A DNA stretch of 64,000 nt from Leptospiraceae bacterium (GTDB lineage: Bacteria > Spirochaetota > Leptospiria > Leptospirales > Leptospiraceae): contig JACKPC010000004.1 of NCBI GenBank assembly GCA_024233835.1, positions 246,001-310,000 of the forward strand, in the 5' to 3' direction. Under the pieces are notes generated by a model, which ran no database searches, was not told the origin of the DNA, and saw only the letters and a program-made list of their open reading frames with translations. Position numbers and translations under genes: made by a program. Shown piece after piece: positions 55,001 to 63,070 of this stretch; the stretch's first letter is position 1; each line of letters opens with the position of its first letter.

Positions 55001-56110
55001 ATAAGCCTTGAAATTTTTTGGAGAAAGAAACTCTTCTACAATTTTATCGGTTCCTTCCCATACTTCCTCCGACCAATTTTTCTCAGGAATAAAGGATATA
55101 ATCAGAGAAATATCCTCTGTTATTTGCATTCCGGTTACACCTAAATTTGTTTTGAGAGATTGATCCATAATCGCTGTATAGATAGGGTGATATGCATTAA
55201 AAGGAATTATAAACAGTAATTCGGTTGGAATAAAGTTAAACGTCATTCGAACGGTTCTTCCGAGGCCGGAAAATTCCTGAATTTTTTCTGTTACATATAA
55301 TTTATCTAAATTAGCTTTTAAAATCGGTAAATCTTTTAAACCGGAGTAACGGGCTACCTCATTTAAAGAACCGCTCAGTAAAAGCCTATTTTTTCCAGTA
55401 ATGAAAGCAAAATAAAATAATTCACCATCGGCTAAAAATGCAGTATCTTTACTTTCCAGGGCAAAAAAGCGTTCCTCATCAGACTCAGGAAGAGACAAAA
55501 ACCAGTCTTTCGCACCGACCCAATCATCTACTTCACCATATAGTGTTTCTCTCGCCTCTATAAGCTGCAAACTTCCTTCCCACACATAACTCTTGTCTAA
55601 AAGCCATTCAATCAGAGGTGCATGTTTAGGCCAGAGTCCTGACCATTCGGCTCTTTTTACTTTAGAAAAGGTGTTAAAATCAGCGGTTAATTTTAGAATT
55701 CGATAATAAAACTGCTCTAAGTCCCGGATGGCTTTTTCTATAATCTCTCTTTGGACTTTATGTATTTCAATATAATACAATTCTTCCGTTTCGGATGGAT
55801 GAAAATGCAGGCTACGATTAATAGATAAATCTTTACTATTCTTAATATACCTTCGAATCGTTGCAGTAAAAAAAGGAAGAGAATTGCAGGTAATTATTAT
55901 ACAATCCAATCTCAATCTTAGCAATTCATCATTTTCTCCTGGTATAAAATAAGAAACATGGATTCCTTTATTTTCAGGTTTTTCTTTATATTTACTTTTT
56001 AACTCATCAATTAAAAGAGTGATTTCTTTTTCTGAATAAAAGTCTTTATATAAATCCCCCAGAGACCTTAAGAAAGATTCTTTAAAAAAAGCTTCGTCTA
56101 ATGCTGTCAT
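52091..56110 (-). CDS. NAD-specific glutamate dehydrogenase, large type
   Basis: 1339 residues from the ATG at 56110, chosen for GGGAG seven bases upstream; the frame extends to 56206 without a site. The catalytic block is HLRGGPVARGGLRFSDRN, GSKGGFIL and TEGGNLGLTQKGRIEF, typical of the 180-kDa bacterial GDH class, with long N- and C-terminal regulatory parts. It oxidises glutamate to 2-oxoglutarate and ammonia with NAD+. Somewhat shorter than the ~1600-residue members. It is flanked by a terminator and by the Lys-rich secreted protein. Confidence 0.93.
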   Translation of the reverse strand: MTALDEAFFKESFLRSLGDLYKDFYSEKEITLLIDELKSKYKEKPENKGIHVSYFIPGENDELLRLRLDCIIITCNSLPFFTATIRRYIKNSKDLSINRSLHFHPSETEELYYIEIHKVQREIIEKAIRDLEQFYYRILKLTADFNTFSKVKRAEWSGLWPKHAPLIEWLLDKSYVWEGSLQLIEARETLYGEVDDWVGAKDWFLSLPESDEERFFALESKDTAFLADGELFYFAFITGKNRLLLSGSLNEVARYSGLKDLPILKANLDKLYVTEKIQEFSGLGRTVRMTFNFIPTELLFIIPFNAYHPIYTAIMDQSLKTNLGVTGMQITEDISLIISFIPEKNWSEEVWEGTDKIVEEFLSPKNFKAYHVLKDRHIEGYHIIRGKNIGKQQLFEVASRIEFSFRTWDDNLRYKWEDRYKDIPYPESILFRKDYSATHSPEMAIHDLDLLLKMGHERLICNVVSRNEATIIEAITRDREFSLSLWVQALANFGLSPISQRVYRFYYENVLYAKSEFFLEEMEDRNDLYQRLKTAFTFTMKGLLPSDKLSSLLLHTNLDAHGLFFLKAIRDYCLQSNPAFHIPVFNSALLTYPEFCVSTWEYFCDKFEKGNIPQVNRMKELADKTKTIKEDESLTAFRTSVLSILRTNFFSLGSKEIISNKKGVKGLDRGSIAFKIDSSIPAYLPSPRPYREIFVYSSEFQGIHLRGGPVARGGLRFSDRNLDYRTEILSLMKTQMVKNALIVPVGSKGGFILSENIYSKTPLAMVEAYKKYINSLLALTDNRKKGELIPFAETSGPYAYDDADPYLVVAADKGTAQLSDTANSLSIERGFWLGDAFASGGSRGYSHKELGITAKGALVTGDRLFRNLKVDFRTESIRLVGIGDMGGDVFGNGLLESQHFQLIAAFNHKHIFLDPNPDSNKSYEERKRLFFSKDSGWDFYNKDLISKGGGIFDKTEKAITISAEVKEALGITADSLSGTELIRAILKAPIDMLYNGGIGTYIKASTEDNNEVGDPSNNELRINGKEVRAKVITEGGNLGLTQKGRIEFDRNGGFIFTDAMDNSGGVDLSDHEVNLKLFFNLLIEEGLIRGEDERDEIMKDIVADVVKKVLLHNASQSLSVNVDSYESIKKGWRLFTDTADHLISKKILNPQNETIPGSESEWQEWKAKGNAIPRPALCVLFGYVKMDLYSESLKYQLFKAEDYPEMFLSYFPKKLGEKYRNMLFKHPLKNEIMATQIVNFYVDLMGVGSYLLLGKEKDTRINRLKEIVDSLYQNKVYLLQEELASLRNKELESDLNAFLSSLREGIRKQYSMEATEKPEEFSIFQYISSDAKTVLKGIL

Positions 56111-56290
56111 TCCATAACTCCCAATAAGAAGGGTTTCGCTTTTTTTAAGATACGTCAAAGAAAAAATAGATTTTTCCGTATAGAAAAATCTTTTAAATTT
56201 AATCAAAAAATTTCCGAAAATGCTTGACGAAAAAATGAGCCGGCCTCAAAGAATCTCCTTAATATTTTCCTAATAAGGAGCTTTACACGA

Positions 56291-56710
56291 ATGAAAAATG
56301 TTTTAAAAAGCCTGCTGATCCTTTTTACAGCCTTAACCTTCTCCTTTGGCCTTTTAGCTGATAAAAAAGCTGAGCCTGCCGACAAAAAAGCCGCTGCTGC
56401 CGCAGAAAAAAAAGCTAAGGCTGACGAAGCTAAGAAAAAAAGAGAAGAAGCTCAGAAGAAAAGAGACGAAGACAAGAAAAAAAGGGACGAAGAAAGAAAA
56501 GCTAAGGCTGAAGAACAAAAAAAGAAGCAAGCTGAAGCAAAAGCAAAAAGAGAAGCTGCTGCAAAATGTAACAAGGACTGCGGTCAGAAACTTAATGCTT
56601 GTAATAAAGAAACCGGTAAAATCGATAAAAAAGATACAAAAGCAAGAAAGGATGCCCACAATAAATGCCAGGCAGACCACAAATCTTGTAAAACCGCATG
56701 TAGTAAATAA
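56291..56710 (+). CDS. Lys/Ala-rich exported protein with mirrored Cys motifs
   Basis: 139 residues. MKNVLKSLLILFTALTFSFGLLA is a signal peptide. The middle (about 25-92) is an extremely charged Lys/Glu/Ala helix, probably a single long alpha-helix. The C-terminal 45 residues hold six cysteines as CX3CX6C then CX6CX3C, a mirrored arrangement. AAGGAG precedes the ATG by about ten bases. A hairpin (56743-56770) follows. It could be a periplasmic strut or disulfide-bonded helical hairpin; no family is recognised. Confidence 0.75.
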   Translation: MKNVLKSLLILFTALTFSFGLLADKKAEPADKKAAAAAEKKAKADEAKKKREEAQKKRDEDKKKRDEERKAKAEEQKKKQAEAKAKREAAAKCNKDCGQKLNACNKETGKIDKKDTKARKDAHNKCQADHKSCKTACSK

Positions 56711-56742
56711 TGCTTAAGGCCTATTTGTAAAGCCTGCTAATT

Positions 56743-56770
56743 CAAGGGCGAGTTACCAAACCCGCCCTTG
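56743..56770. terminator. hairpin between convergent genes
   Basis: CAAGGGCG and CGCCCTTG form an 8-bp stem, with an extra GTT/AAC inner stem around ACCA. It lies 32 bases after the Lys-rich gene stop and 18 bases past the mtnP stop. It lacks a strong T tract on either strand. Confidence 0.6.
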
Positions 56771-56788
56771 GTCTTCGACTTCTAAGAA

Positions 56789-57661
56789 TCAAACATAATC
56801 CGGAAAGAGAGTTTTTATTTTCTCTACCTGTTCAGGGTTTCGCTTATCGGGAGCTGTAATAATAGCCCCTTTCATACTTCCCTTCAGGCTTTTATCTTCT
56901 CCCTTGCCCAGTAAGGGTAACATAGCTTTAATTAATTTTTTTGCATTTCCTGCATTTTGATTTAGATTGGCAATTACCATTTCCACGGTTACCGGTTTCT
57001 CGTGTTCCAACCAGGAATCATAATCCGTTGACATACAGACCATCTGATAGGCAATTTCTGCTTCACGAGCTAATTTAGCTTCCGGTAAGACAGACATATT
57101 AATAATGTCTCCTCCGAGCATCCTGTACATATTGGATTCGGCACGGGTGGAAAATAAAGGCCCTTCCATACAAATCAAAGTTTTATCTGTATGCATCTTC
57201 AGACCCTCTATCTTTGCAGAAGCTTCCCTGATTCGATTGGAAAGAACTGTGGAAAAAGGAATTCCAAAAGTTGCATGAGCTACCAGACCATTTCCAAAAA
57301 ATGTAGATTCTCGAATTCCTTTTGTCCTATCAATAATCTGGGAAGGAAGCACAAAATCACAGGGAGCAATTTCCTGCCGTAAGCTACCTACTGAACTAAA
57401 AGCTACTATTTCCTCTACACCAAGGGCTTTTAAAGCAGCGATATTGGCAAGATTCGGAATTTCGGAAGGAGAAATGAAGTGCCCCCTGCCATGTCTGGGT
57501 AAAAAAGCTACCTTTCTTCCTTCATAGCGGGCAATCGAAATCACATCAGAAGGTTTTCCCCAGGCTGTATCCGGAAATACCTCTTCCAGTAATTCCATTC
57601 CCTCTACATTATAAAGACCGGTTCCACCAATGATCCCAATTTTAACATCAGAAGCTGACAT
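56789..57661 (-). CDS. mtnP: S-methyl-5'-thioadenosine phosphorylase
   Basis: 290 residues from ATG 57661, which overlaps the mrp stop by one base with GGGAGG upstream. Family features: GIIGGTGLYN, FLPRHGRGHFISPSEIPN, CMEGPLFSTRAES, MSVLPEAKLAREAEIAYQ and STDYDSWLE. The TDYDxW and MSVLPEAKLARE patterns favour MTA over purine nucleoside phosphorylase. It salvages MTA from polyamine synthesis to methylthioribose-1-phosphate and adenine. In the same minus-strand block as mrp and an aspC-like gene. Confidence 0.9.
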   Translation of the reverse strand: MSASDVKIGIIGGTGLYNVEGMELLEEVFPDTAWGKPSDVISIARYEGRKVAFLPRHGRGHFISPSEIPNLANIAALKALGVEEIVAFSSVGSLRQEIAPCDFVLPSQIIDRTKGIRESTFFGNGLVAHATFGIPFSTVLSNRIREASAKIEGLKMHTDKTLICMEGPLFSTRAESNMYRMLGGDIINMSVLPEAKLAREAEIAYQMVCMSTDYDSWLEHEKPVTVEMVIANLNQNAGNAKKLIKAMLPLLGKGEDKSLKGSMKGAIITAPDKRNPEQVEKIKTLFPDYV

Positions 57662-58698
57662 CAGGCCTCCCACCTTTTTAACTCTTTTTCCAGATTCTCG
57701 GATATGCTCTGGAAGGCTTTTGCAATGACTCCCTGTTTATCCTTTTCGACCACAGGAATCCCTTCCTCACCCGCTTTCATTAAATCCATCGTTAAAGGAA
57801 CCTGTCCCAGAAGCACTGATTGAAAGGTTTGAGATAACTTATCTCCTCCACCGGAGGAGAAAATCTGGCTGCCCTTTCCGCAATGCGGACAAATGAACTC
57901 GCTCATGTTCTCCACAACGCCAAGGATAGGAACTTTCACCTGCTGAAACATAGCCGCAGCCCTACTGGCATCCAGAATGGCAATATTTTGGGGAGTAGTT
58001 ACAATAACCGCCCCGTCGAGGTTAATAAGTTGAGACAATGAAAGCTGAACATCTCCCGTTCCCGGAGGTAAGTCTACCAGGAGAAAATCCAGTTCTCCCC
58101 AGACGATATCATAAAGAAATTGTTCAATAGCTTTTCCCAGCATGGGGCCCCGCCAGACTACCGGTTGATCCTCATTCAAAAGAAAGGAAAAGGACATGAT
58201 CTTAAGCTTGTTTTTTTCCAGAGGCCAGATTCTTTCTTCGTCCGCCTGTAAAGGAACCCTTCCCTGCACTCCGAACATTTTTCCCACAGAAGGTCCGTAG
58301 ATATCTGCATCCAGGATACCGACCCGGTATCCTCGTTCTTTCAGTTGTGTGGCAAGGTTCACAGTAATCGTGGATTTTCCCACCCCACCCTTTCCGGAAC
58401 CAATCGCAATAACCTTTTTTACACCGGGAATCCGGTTTTCATCTGCGGCCTCTAAAGAAGGGTCTACTTCAAATTTAATGATTAATTTTCCGGGAAATAA
58501 GCCTTTGAGTTGCTGACGAACCTGTGCTTCAAGTCCTATTTGTAGTTTTCTATCATTAACCGGTGTTTTTAAAAGAAGGGTTATTTTCCCTTCTTCCTGT
58601 TTAATTTCCCCTATCATCCCGAGACTCACTATGTCTCTTTTATTTTCCGGATGTTTGACTTTAGCTAATTCTTTACGAATAAATTCTTCCTGAACCAC
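57661..58698 (-). CDS. Mrp/ApbC-family Fe-S cluster carrier ATPase
   Basis: 345 residues starting with GTG 58698, directly after the aspC stop. An N-terminal DUF59/MIP18-like domain (about 1-80) is followed by a P-loop ATPase with SGKGGVGKSTITVNLA near 103, DADIYGPS, LPPGTGDVQLSLSQ and a C-terminal CPHC near 270, ligands for the bridging [4Fe-4S] cluster. It delivers Fe-S clusters to apo-proteins. Translationally linked to mtnP. Confidence 0.92.
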   Translation of the reverse strand: MVQEEFIRKELAKVKHPENKRDIVSLGMIGEIKQEEGKITLLLKTPVNDRKLQIGLEAQVRQQLKGLFPGKLIIKFEVDPSLEAADENRIPGVKKVIAIGSGKGGVGKSTITVNLATQLKERGYRVGILDADIYGPSVGKMFGVQGRVPLQADEERIWPLEKNKLKIMSFSFLLNEDQPVVWRGPMLGKAIEQFLYDIVWGELDFLLVDLPPGTGDVQLSLSQLINLDGAVIVTTPQNIAILDASRAAAMFQQVKVPILGVVENMSEFICPHCGKGSQIFSSGGGDKLSQTFQSVLLGQVPLTMDLMKAGEEGIPVVEKDKQGVIAKAFQSISENLEKELKRWEA

Positions 58699-59925
58699 TT
58701 AAATTATTCCTTTTTGTAGGTCTTCTACCAGTTTATGGATACGAGCCACACCTTTATCAATGTCTCCCTGGGATAAAGCATAAGAAAGACGAATTCCATC
58801 ATCATCTCCAAAAGCAGAACCCGGAACCACAGCTACTTCGTATTTTGATAAAAGATGGTCACAGAAAATTTTACTTTTAGAAGTTTCTTTTGTATTTTGT
58901 AAAAGCTTTTGGAATCCATCCAACTCATAAACCTTCTGAATATACGGAAACACATAAAACGCTCCCTGGGGAGTATTACAGTCCACACCGGGAATTGCGT
59001 TCAAAAGGCTCACAATGGATTTTCTGCGCTTATCAAAAGCCTGACGCATTTCTTCCACGCATTCCTGACTTCCATTTAGAGCTTCTTCTGCTGCATATTG
59101 AGCAATGGAAGTTGCGTTAGAAGTAGATTGACTCTGCATGGTGGAAATATTATTAATGATAGTTTCATTTCCGGCTCCGTAACCAATCCTCCAACCGGTC
59201 ATAGAATAGGTTTTAGAAACTCCATTGGCTATAAAAGTTCTTTCCTTTAATTCAGCCGAAAGCATAGCCGGGTTGAAAAACTCAAAGCCATCGTAAATAA
59301 TTTTTTCGTAGATATCATCTGTAAAAATTAGGATTTCCTTCTGAAGTAGAACTTCGCAAAGCTTTTCCTGCTGGGCCTTTGAATAGGCAGCCCCGGTTGG
59401 ATTGGAAGGAGAATTAAACAAAAATACTTTTGTTCTGGGAGTAATAGCCTGCTTCAATTCTTCCGGAGTAATTAAAAAATTATTTTCTGCCTTTGTTTTC
59501 ACAATAACAGGAACACCCTCGGCCAACTTCACTATATCTGCATAACTTACCCAGTAGGGAGCCGGGATAATCACCTCATCTCCCGGATTTAAAGTGGCCA
59601 GAAAAAAGTTATAAATAACCTGCTTTCCACCTACTCCTACTATAATATTATTTCTTCCATACTTAAGCTGGTTGTCTCTCTCGAACTTTCGGATAATGGC
59701 ATCCTTGAGAGAAACCGTTCCGGCTACCGGAGTATATTTCGTTTTTCCGGCCTCCATAGCCCGAATGGCTGCCTTCTTAATATGTTCCGGAGTATCAAAA
59801 TCGGGCTCTCCGGCTCCGAATCCGATTACATCCTTACCTTCCGCTTTTAAAGCATTGGCTTTGGCAGTAATTGCCAGTGTGGGGGAGGGTTCAATAACAT
59901 CTAAACGTTTGGCTTGAAGAATCAT
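58699..59925 (-). CDS. class I/II aminotransferase (aspartate-type)
   Basis: 408 residues. PLP-binding landmarks are FGAGEPDFDTPEHI, PAPYWVSYADI, FNSPSNPTGA, TDDIYEKI and the Schiff-base Lys in SKTYSMTGWRIGYGAG; the substrate-binding Arg is in GIRLSYALS. Members convert aspartate/2-oxoglutarate or related pairs; the downstream Fe-S carrier and mtnP could fit a methionine-related route, but substrate cannot be set by sequence. Close to XPB, eight bases downstream of its stop. Confidence 0.9.
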   Translation of the reverse strand: MILQAKRLDVIEPSPTLAITAKANALKAEGKDVIGFGAGEPDFDTPEHIKKAAIRAMEAGKTKYTPVAGTVSLKDAIIRKFERDNQLKYGRNNIIVGVGGKQVIYNFFLATLNPGDEVIIPAPYWVSYADIVKLAEGVPVIVKTKAENNFLITPEELKQAITPRTKVFLFNSPSNPTGAAYSKAQQEKLCEVLLQKEILIFTDDIYEKIIYDGFEFFNPAMLSAELKERTFIANGVSKTYSMTGWRIGYGAGNETIINNISTMQSQSTSNATSIAQYAAEEALNGSQECVEEMRQAFDKRRKSIVSLLNAIPGVDCNTPQGAFYVFPYIQKVYELDGFQKLLQNTKETSKSKIFCDHLLSKYEVAVVPGSAFGDDDGIRLSYALSQGDIDKGVARIHKLVEDLQKGII

Positions 59926-59933
59926 GCTTTCTC

Positions 59934-61649
59934 CTATACTTTCGCTATTTCTTTTTCCTGAAGCTCTTCTTCGACCATTTCTCTAAACTGGTCGTAAGTG
60001 TAAATCGAATACTCATATCCCTGCTCGGTCAAGAAAAGCTGACGATTCTGGCCGAATCTCTCCTCGCTGGTATCACGAGAAATAAGGGAATAAAAAATCG
60101 CTGTATTATCATTCTGCTTGGGACGAAGCACTCGACCCAGCCTCTGGGCCTCTTCCTGCCTCGAACCAAAAGTTCCGGAAACCTGGATAGCAATATTAGC
60201 ATCCGGAAGGTCAATCGAGAAATTGGCTACCTTACTCACGACCAGTGAGTTAATTTTACCGGTTCGAAAAGCATTATACAGTTCCTGCCTTTCACTGAGT
60301 GGTGTTTTTCCTGTAATTAGAGGAATTTTAAACTTTTTCGAAATCGTTTCTAACTGATCGATATACTGTCCGATGATAAGCAAATTGGAATTCGGATGTC
60401 GTCTGATTAAAAGATCAATAGCTTTGAGTTTTTCCTGATTTTCGGAAGCAATACGAAATTTTTCCCTATCATCAGAAACAGAGTATTTCAGGCGGAGATC
60501 ATCTTCCATAGAAACCCGAATTTCAATACACCTTGCTTCGGCAATCCAGGACTTGGTTTCCAGCTCTTTCCAGGGAACATCGTATTTCTTGGGCCCTATC
60601 AGGCTGAATACATCCTCTTCGAGACCGTCTTCCCGAACCAGGGTTGCTGTGAGACCGAGACGACGTTTGGCCTGAAGCTCGGAAGTCATCCGAAAAACAG
60701 GTGCCGGAAGGAGATGAACCTCGTCATAGACAATGAGTCCCCAGTTATTAGCCGAGAAAATATGAAAGTGGGTAAAATCGTTTCCCTTTTTCTTTCTGTG
60801 GGTTAGAATGTTATAAGTTGCAATGGTAATGGGCTTAATCTCTTTTTTTTCACCGGAGTATTCACCAATATCTTCTTCCGGAATGTCGGTTTTATCGAGG
60901 ATCTCATTTTTCCACTGACGGATAGAGAGGGTGTTTGTAACAAGAATCAGGGTTTCTGCCCCGATAATCTGCATCACTCCAATTCCTACGATTGTTTTTC
61001 CGGCACCGCAGGGAAGAACGACTACTCCTGAACCACCCTCGTTGGTGCCACCGGCATGGAATACTTCTACAGAAGCTCTCTGATAGTCCCTCATGCCAAA
61101 TTTATTCCCACCTACGGTTTCCGGTCGCAGGTTGAAGGGGAATTTATTACCTTCATCATAGCCGGCAAGGTCTTCTACAGGAAAACCTATTTTTATCAGG
61201 GCCTGCTTAATGTGTCCCCTGTACTCTTTCTTTACATGAATCTTATCGGGTCCTATTCTTTCCTGTATATAGGGTTGAATGGAACGATGAGCCCCTATTT
61301 CCTGGATAAAACCTTTTTCATTAGAAATAATGGCCAGCTCGCCGGTTTCATCTTTCACCAGCTTTACCTTACCGTAGCGACTGATTTGCTCCTGAATTTC
61401 ATTGATCACGTTTTTGGGAACGGAATAACGGGCATACTTATGAAGGGCTTCTACAATTTCTTCCGCAGACATGCGGGTAGAAGCAGCATTCCAGAGAGAA
61501 AGAGAAGAAATTCTATAGGTATGAAGGTATTCCGGACTCTTTTCGAGCTCGGCAAAACGGGATATCACATTACGACATTCTTCGAACTCCTGGTTATCCA
61601 CTTCCAGAAGCATAGTTTTATCACTCTGTACGATTAAAGGTTTACTCAT
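59934..61649 (-). CDS. XPB/Rad25-type DNA repair helicase
   Basis: 571 residues. The N-terminal damage-recognition-like domain (about 1-170) is followed by SF2 helicase motifs: CGAGKT, YDEVHLLPAP (DEVH), GLTATLVREDG with the RED motif, and RLGRVLRPKQ in the second RecA domain. XPB-type helicases occur in some bacteria, including spirochaetes, where they may take part in nucleotide excision repair. The usual archaeal partner Bax1 is not adjacent. Upstream are the PYP-like genes across a 197-base gap. Confidence 0.9.
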   Translation of the reverse strand: MSKPLIVQSDKTMLLEVDNQEFEECRNVISRFAELEKSPEYLHTYRISSLSLWNAASTRMSAEEIVEALHKYARYSVPKNVINEIQEQISRYGKVKLVKDETGELAIISNEKGFIQEIGAHRSIQPYIQERIGPDKIHVKKEYRGHIKQALIKIGFPVEDLAGYDEGNKFPFNLRPETVGGNKFGMRDYQRASVEVFHAGGTNEGGSGVVVLPCGAGKTIVGIGVMQIIGAETLILVTNTLSIRQWKNEILDKTDIPEEDIGEYSGEKKEIKPITIATYNILTHRKKKGNDFTHFHIFSANNWGLIVYDEVHLLPAPVFRMTSELQAKRRLGLTATLVREDGLEEDVFSLIGPKKYDVPWKELETKSWIAEARCIEIRVSMEDDLRLKYSVSDDREKFRIASENQEKLKAIDLLIRRHPNSNLLIIGQYIDQLETISKKFKIPLITGKTPLSERQELYNAFRTGKINSLVVSKVANFSIDLPDANIAIQVSGTFGSRQEEAQRLGRVLRPKQNDNTAIFYSLISRDTSEERFGQNRQLFLTEQGYEYSIYTYDQFREMVEEELQEKEIAKV

Positions 61650-61755
61650 CTATACGGTTCTCCCCATTAAAAAAAGCAAGGATAGATTGCTAAACAATTT
61701 CGTATTGTCAAGTAGAAAACTACTTCCAGTTCGAGAGAAAACGAGTAAGGCTTAT

Positions 61756-61789
61756 AAGAGCCTGTCCGAAAATGAAGCTACAGGCTCTT
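61756..61789 (-). terminator. candidate hairpin after the PYP-like operon
   Basis: AAGAGCCTGT and ACAGGCTCTT form a ten-bp stem with a 14-base loop, on the minus strand 58 bases after the stop of the 85-aa gene. A similar ACAGGCTGTAG lies nearby at about 61815-61830. No strong T tract follows. Confidence 0.55.
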
Positions 61790-61846
61790 GCAGCTTGCTT
61801 TTCTTGAATAGATAAGCCTATTTTAAGACAGGCTGTAGGCGAATCT

Positions 61847-62104
61847 TTAATTTAAAGAAGAGGAGGCAGTGTCGGTAAGAATTCGAATTTTTCTGCTTCC
61901 CTCAATCACAATCTCTTTACCCTCAATAAAGATGGCGTTCTCCCTTTCTTTATAAAGATCCTGGAGTTGGGCTTCTAAATTACGGTAGATAGATACAATC
62001 TCCATGCAATCGGAGGTACCCAGGCCTTCTTCCAGCCTTTCCTTGTCTCTATAAAGCCCGATAAGCGTTTGTTCGAGGGCTTCTATTATCTTCTTTTCGT
62101 CCAT
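61847..62104 (-). CDS. small helical protein, paralogue flanking the PYP-like gene
   Basis: 85 residues. A charged helical N-terminus (MDEKKIIEALEQTLIGLYRD) is followed by GTSDCMEIVSIYRNLEAQLQ, a QDLYKERE motif and a short beta-like C-terminus. It is a clear paralogue of the 79-aa protein at 62544: both share I-E-x-L, (D/E)KE-x-L, (L/I)GTS, N-(L/M)-E-x-QL-x-DLY-(K/R) and a late IxI. The start is one base from the PYP-like stop. Probably a PYP partner or coiled-coil output; no known family. Confidence 0.75.
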   Translation of the reverse strand: MDEKKIIEALEQTLIGLYRDKERLEEGLGTSDCMEIVSIYRNLEAQLQDLYKERENAIFIEGKEIVIEGSRKIRILTDTASSSLN

Positions 62105-62105
62105 T

Positions 62106-62534
62106 TTATTTCCAGTTCACAAAAATCCAGTTGCTAGAAGAAGGATTATCTCTATAAAGATGAATAATCACGGAGGTGGGTTTCATTTTGTAGGTAAAAG
62201 TATAGGGAAAAATGAGATCCAGATTTCTCTCCTGCACTCCATTGGAAAAACTTCCTTTAAAAATTCCATTATTGGTGCAGGGAGCGACTTCTGTGAAAAA
62301 ATTCTTTCCTTCCGCTTCCTGGGGGGACACTTTGGCCTTCACTGACTCATAGCGATTATAGAGAAGAATTTGACCCTTATCATCCACTTTGACCACTCCG
62401 ATATCGAGACGGTCAATTTCAGAACGGGGCATAACCACAATAGATTTCAGACGGTCCTCGTCTAAGAACCTCATGCCTGATTTTGCCCACATTTCTCCCT
62501 GTTTTTGGATTCGTTTTAGTAATTCAGAACTCAT
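62106..62534 (-). CDS. photoactive yellow protein (PYP)-like PAS protein
   Basis: 142 residues. From about residue 40 to the end it aligns without gaps to the PYP sequence I recall from Halorhodospira. Conserved residues: Tyr59 (PYP Tyr42), Glu63 (Glu46), Cys86 (Cys69, chromophore thioester; codon TGC), Phe113, Tyr115, Met117 and Trp136 (Phe96, Tyr98, Met100, Trp119). GKNFF-x3-APCT and the YTF-x-Y core match. Arg52 is Val69 and Thr50 is Ala67. PYP binds p-coumarate, absorbs blue light and changes N-terminal fold. Here the N-terminus is 17 residues longer and different. No tal or pcl gene is in the window. Chromophore binding is inferred. Confidence 0.85.
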   Translation of the reverse strand: MSSELLKRIQKQGEMWAKSGMRFLDEDRLKSIVVMPRSEIDRLDIGVVKVDDKGQILLYNRYESVKAKVSPQEAEGKNFFTEVAPCTNNGIFKGSFSNGVQERNLDLIFPYTFTYKMKPTSVIIHLYRDNPSSSNWIFVNWK

Positions 62535-62543
62535 ATCACTTCC

Positions 62544-62783
62544 TTATCCTTGTTTTATATAAACGGTTTTGGGTCCAAGAATCTGAATAGCTTTCGCCTG
62601 AACCACCCTGTATTCTTCTTTTTGTCTGTATAAATCGACCAGTTGTTCTTCCATATTTTTAATTAAAAGTAAAAGTTCTTCCGGTTCGGAAGTTCCGATC
62701 TCGGATTTTAAAAATTCTTTCTCCAAATCCAGAGCTTCGATCTGGACTTTTAGCTGTTCAATCATGTCCGGTGCTTCTTCCAT
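62544..62783 (-). CDS. small helical protein, first gene of the PYP-like operon
   Basis: 79 residues. Helical and acidic, with the same motif order as the 85-aa protein (IGTS, EELLLLIKNMEEQL, VDLYRQKEE, AIQILG). AGGATAGAAAA precedes the ATG, and PYP-like gene starts nine bases after its stop. The two small paralogues on either side of the PAS protein suggest a heteromeric assembly. No cysteines or membrane segments. No known family was recognised. Confidence 0.75.
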   Translation of the reverse strand: MEEAPDMIEQLKVQIEALDLEKEFLKSEIGTSEPEELLLLIKNMEEQLVDLYRQKEEYRVVQAKAIQILGPKTVYIKQG

Positions 62784-62952
62784 TTTTCTATCCTAAAAAC
62801 TAAAAAGAATCTAGATAATCTAAAATTTGGCAAGATTTTTATTTCCTTTTTGTATCGTGTGTATCCCGGTGAAATCTGCCACTTCACAGAGAAAAGAAAA
62901 GCAGAAAATGCTCGTTCCAGTAATCTTTTTCAAAGCGAACATGGCGAGGGCT

Positions 62953-62977
62953 GCATATAGTCAAAAAGACTATATGC
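62953..62977. terminator. perfect hairpin in intergenic DNA
   Basis: GCATATAGTC and GACTATATGC form a ten-bp stem around an AAAAA loop. It lies between the PYP-like operon start and the minus-strand SRPBCC gene, about 94 bases past the stop of the latter. A possible terminator of that gene. Confidence 0.5.
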
Positions 62978-63070
62978 CTTTGCAGGTACAAGCTATTTTT
63001 AATGAAAAAGCCTCCTCAGAGTTTCCATTAAAATTGATCCATAGATTGATTTGTGCCATACTTTGATACT

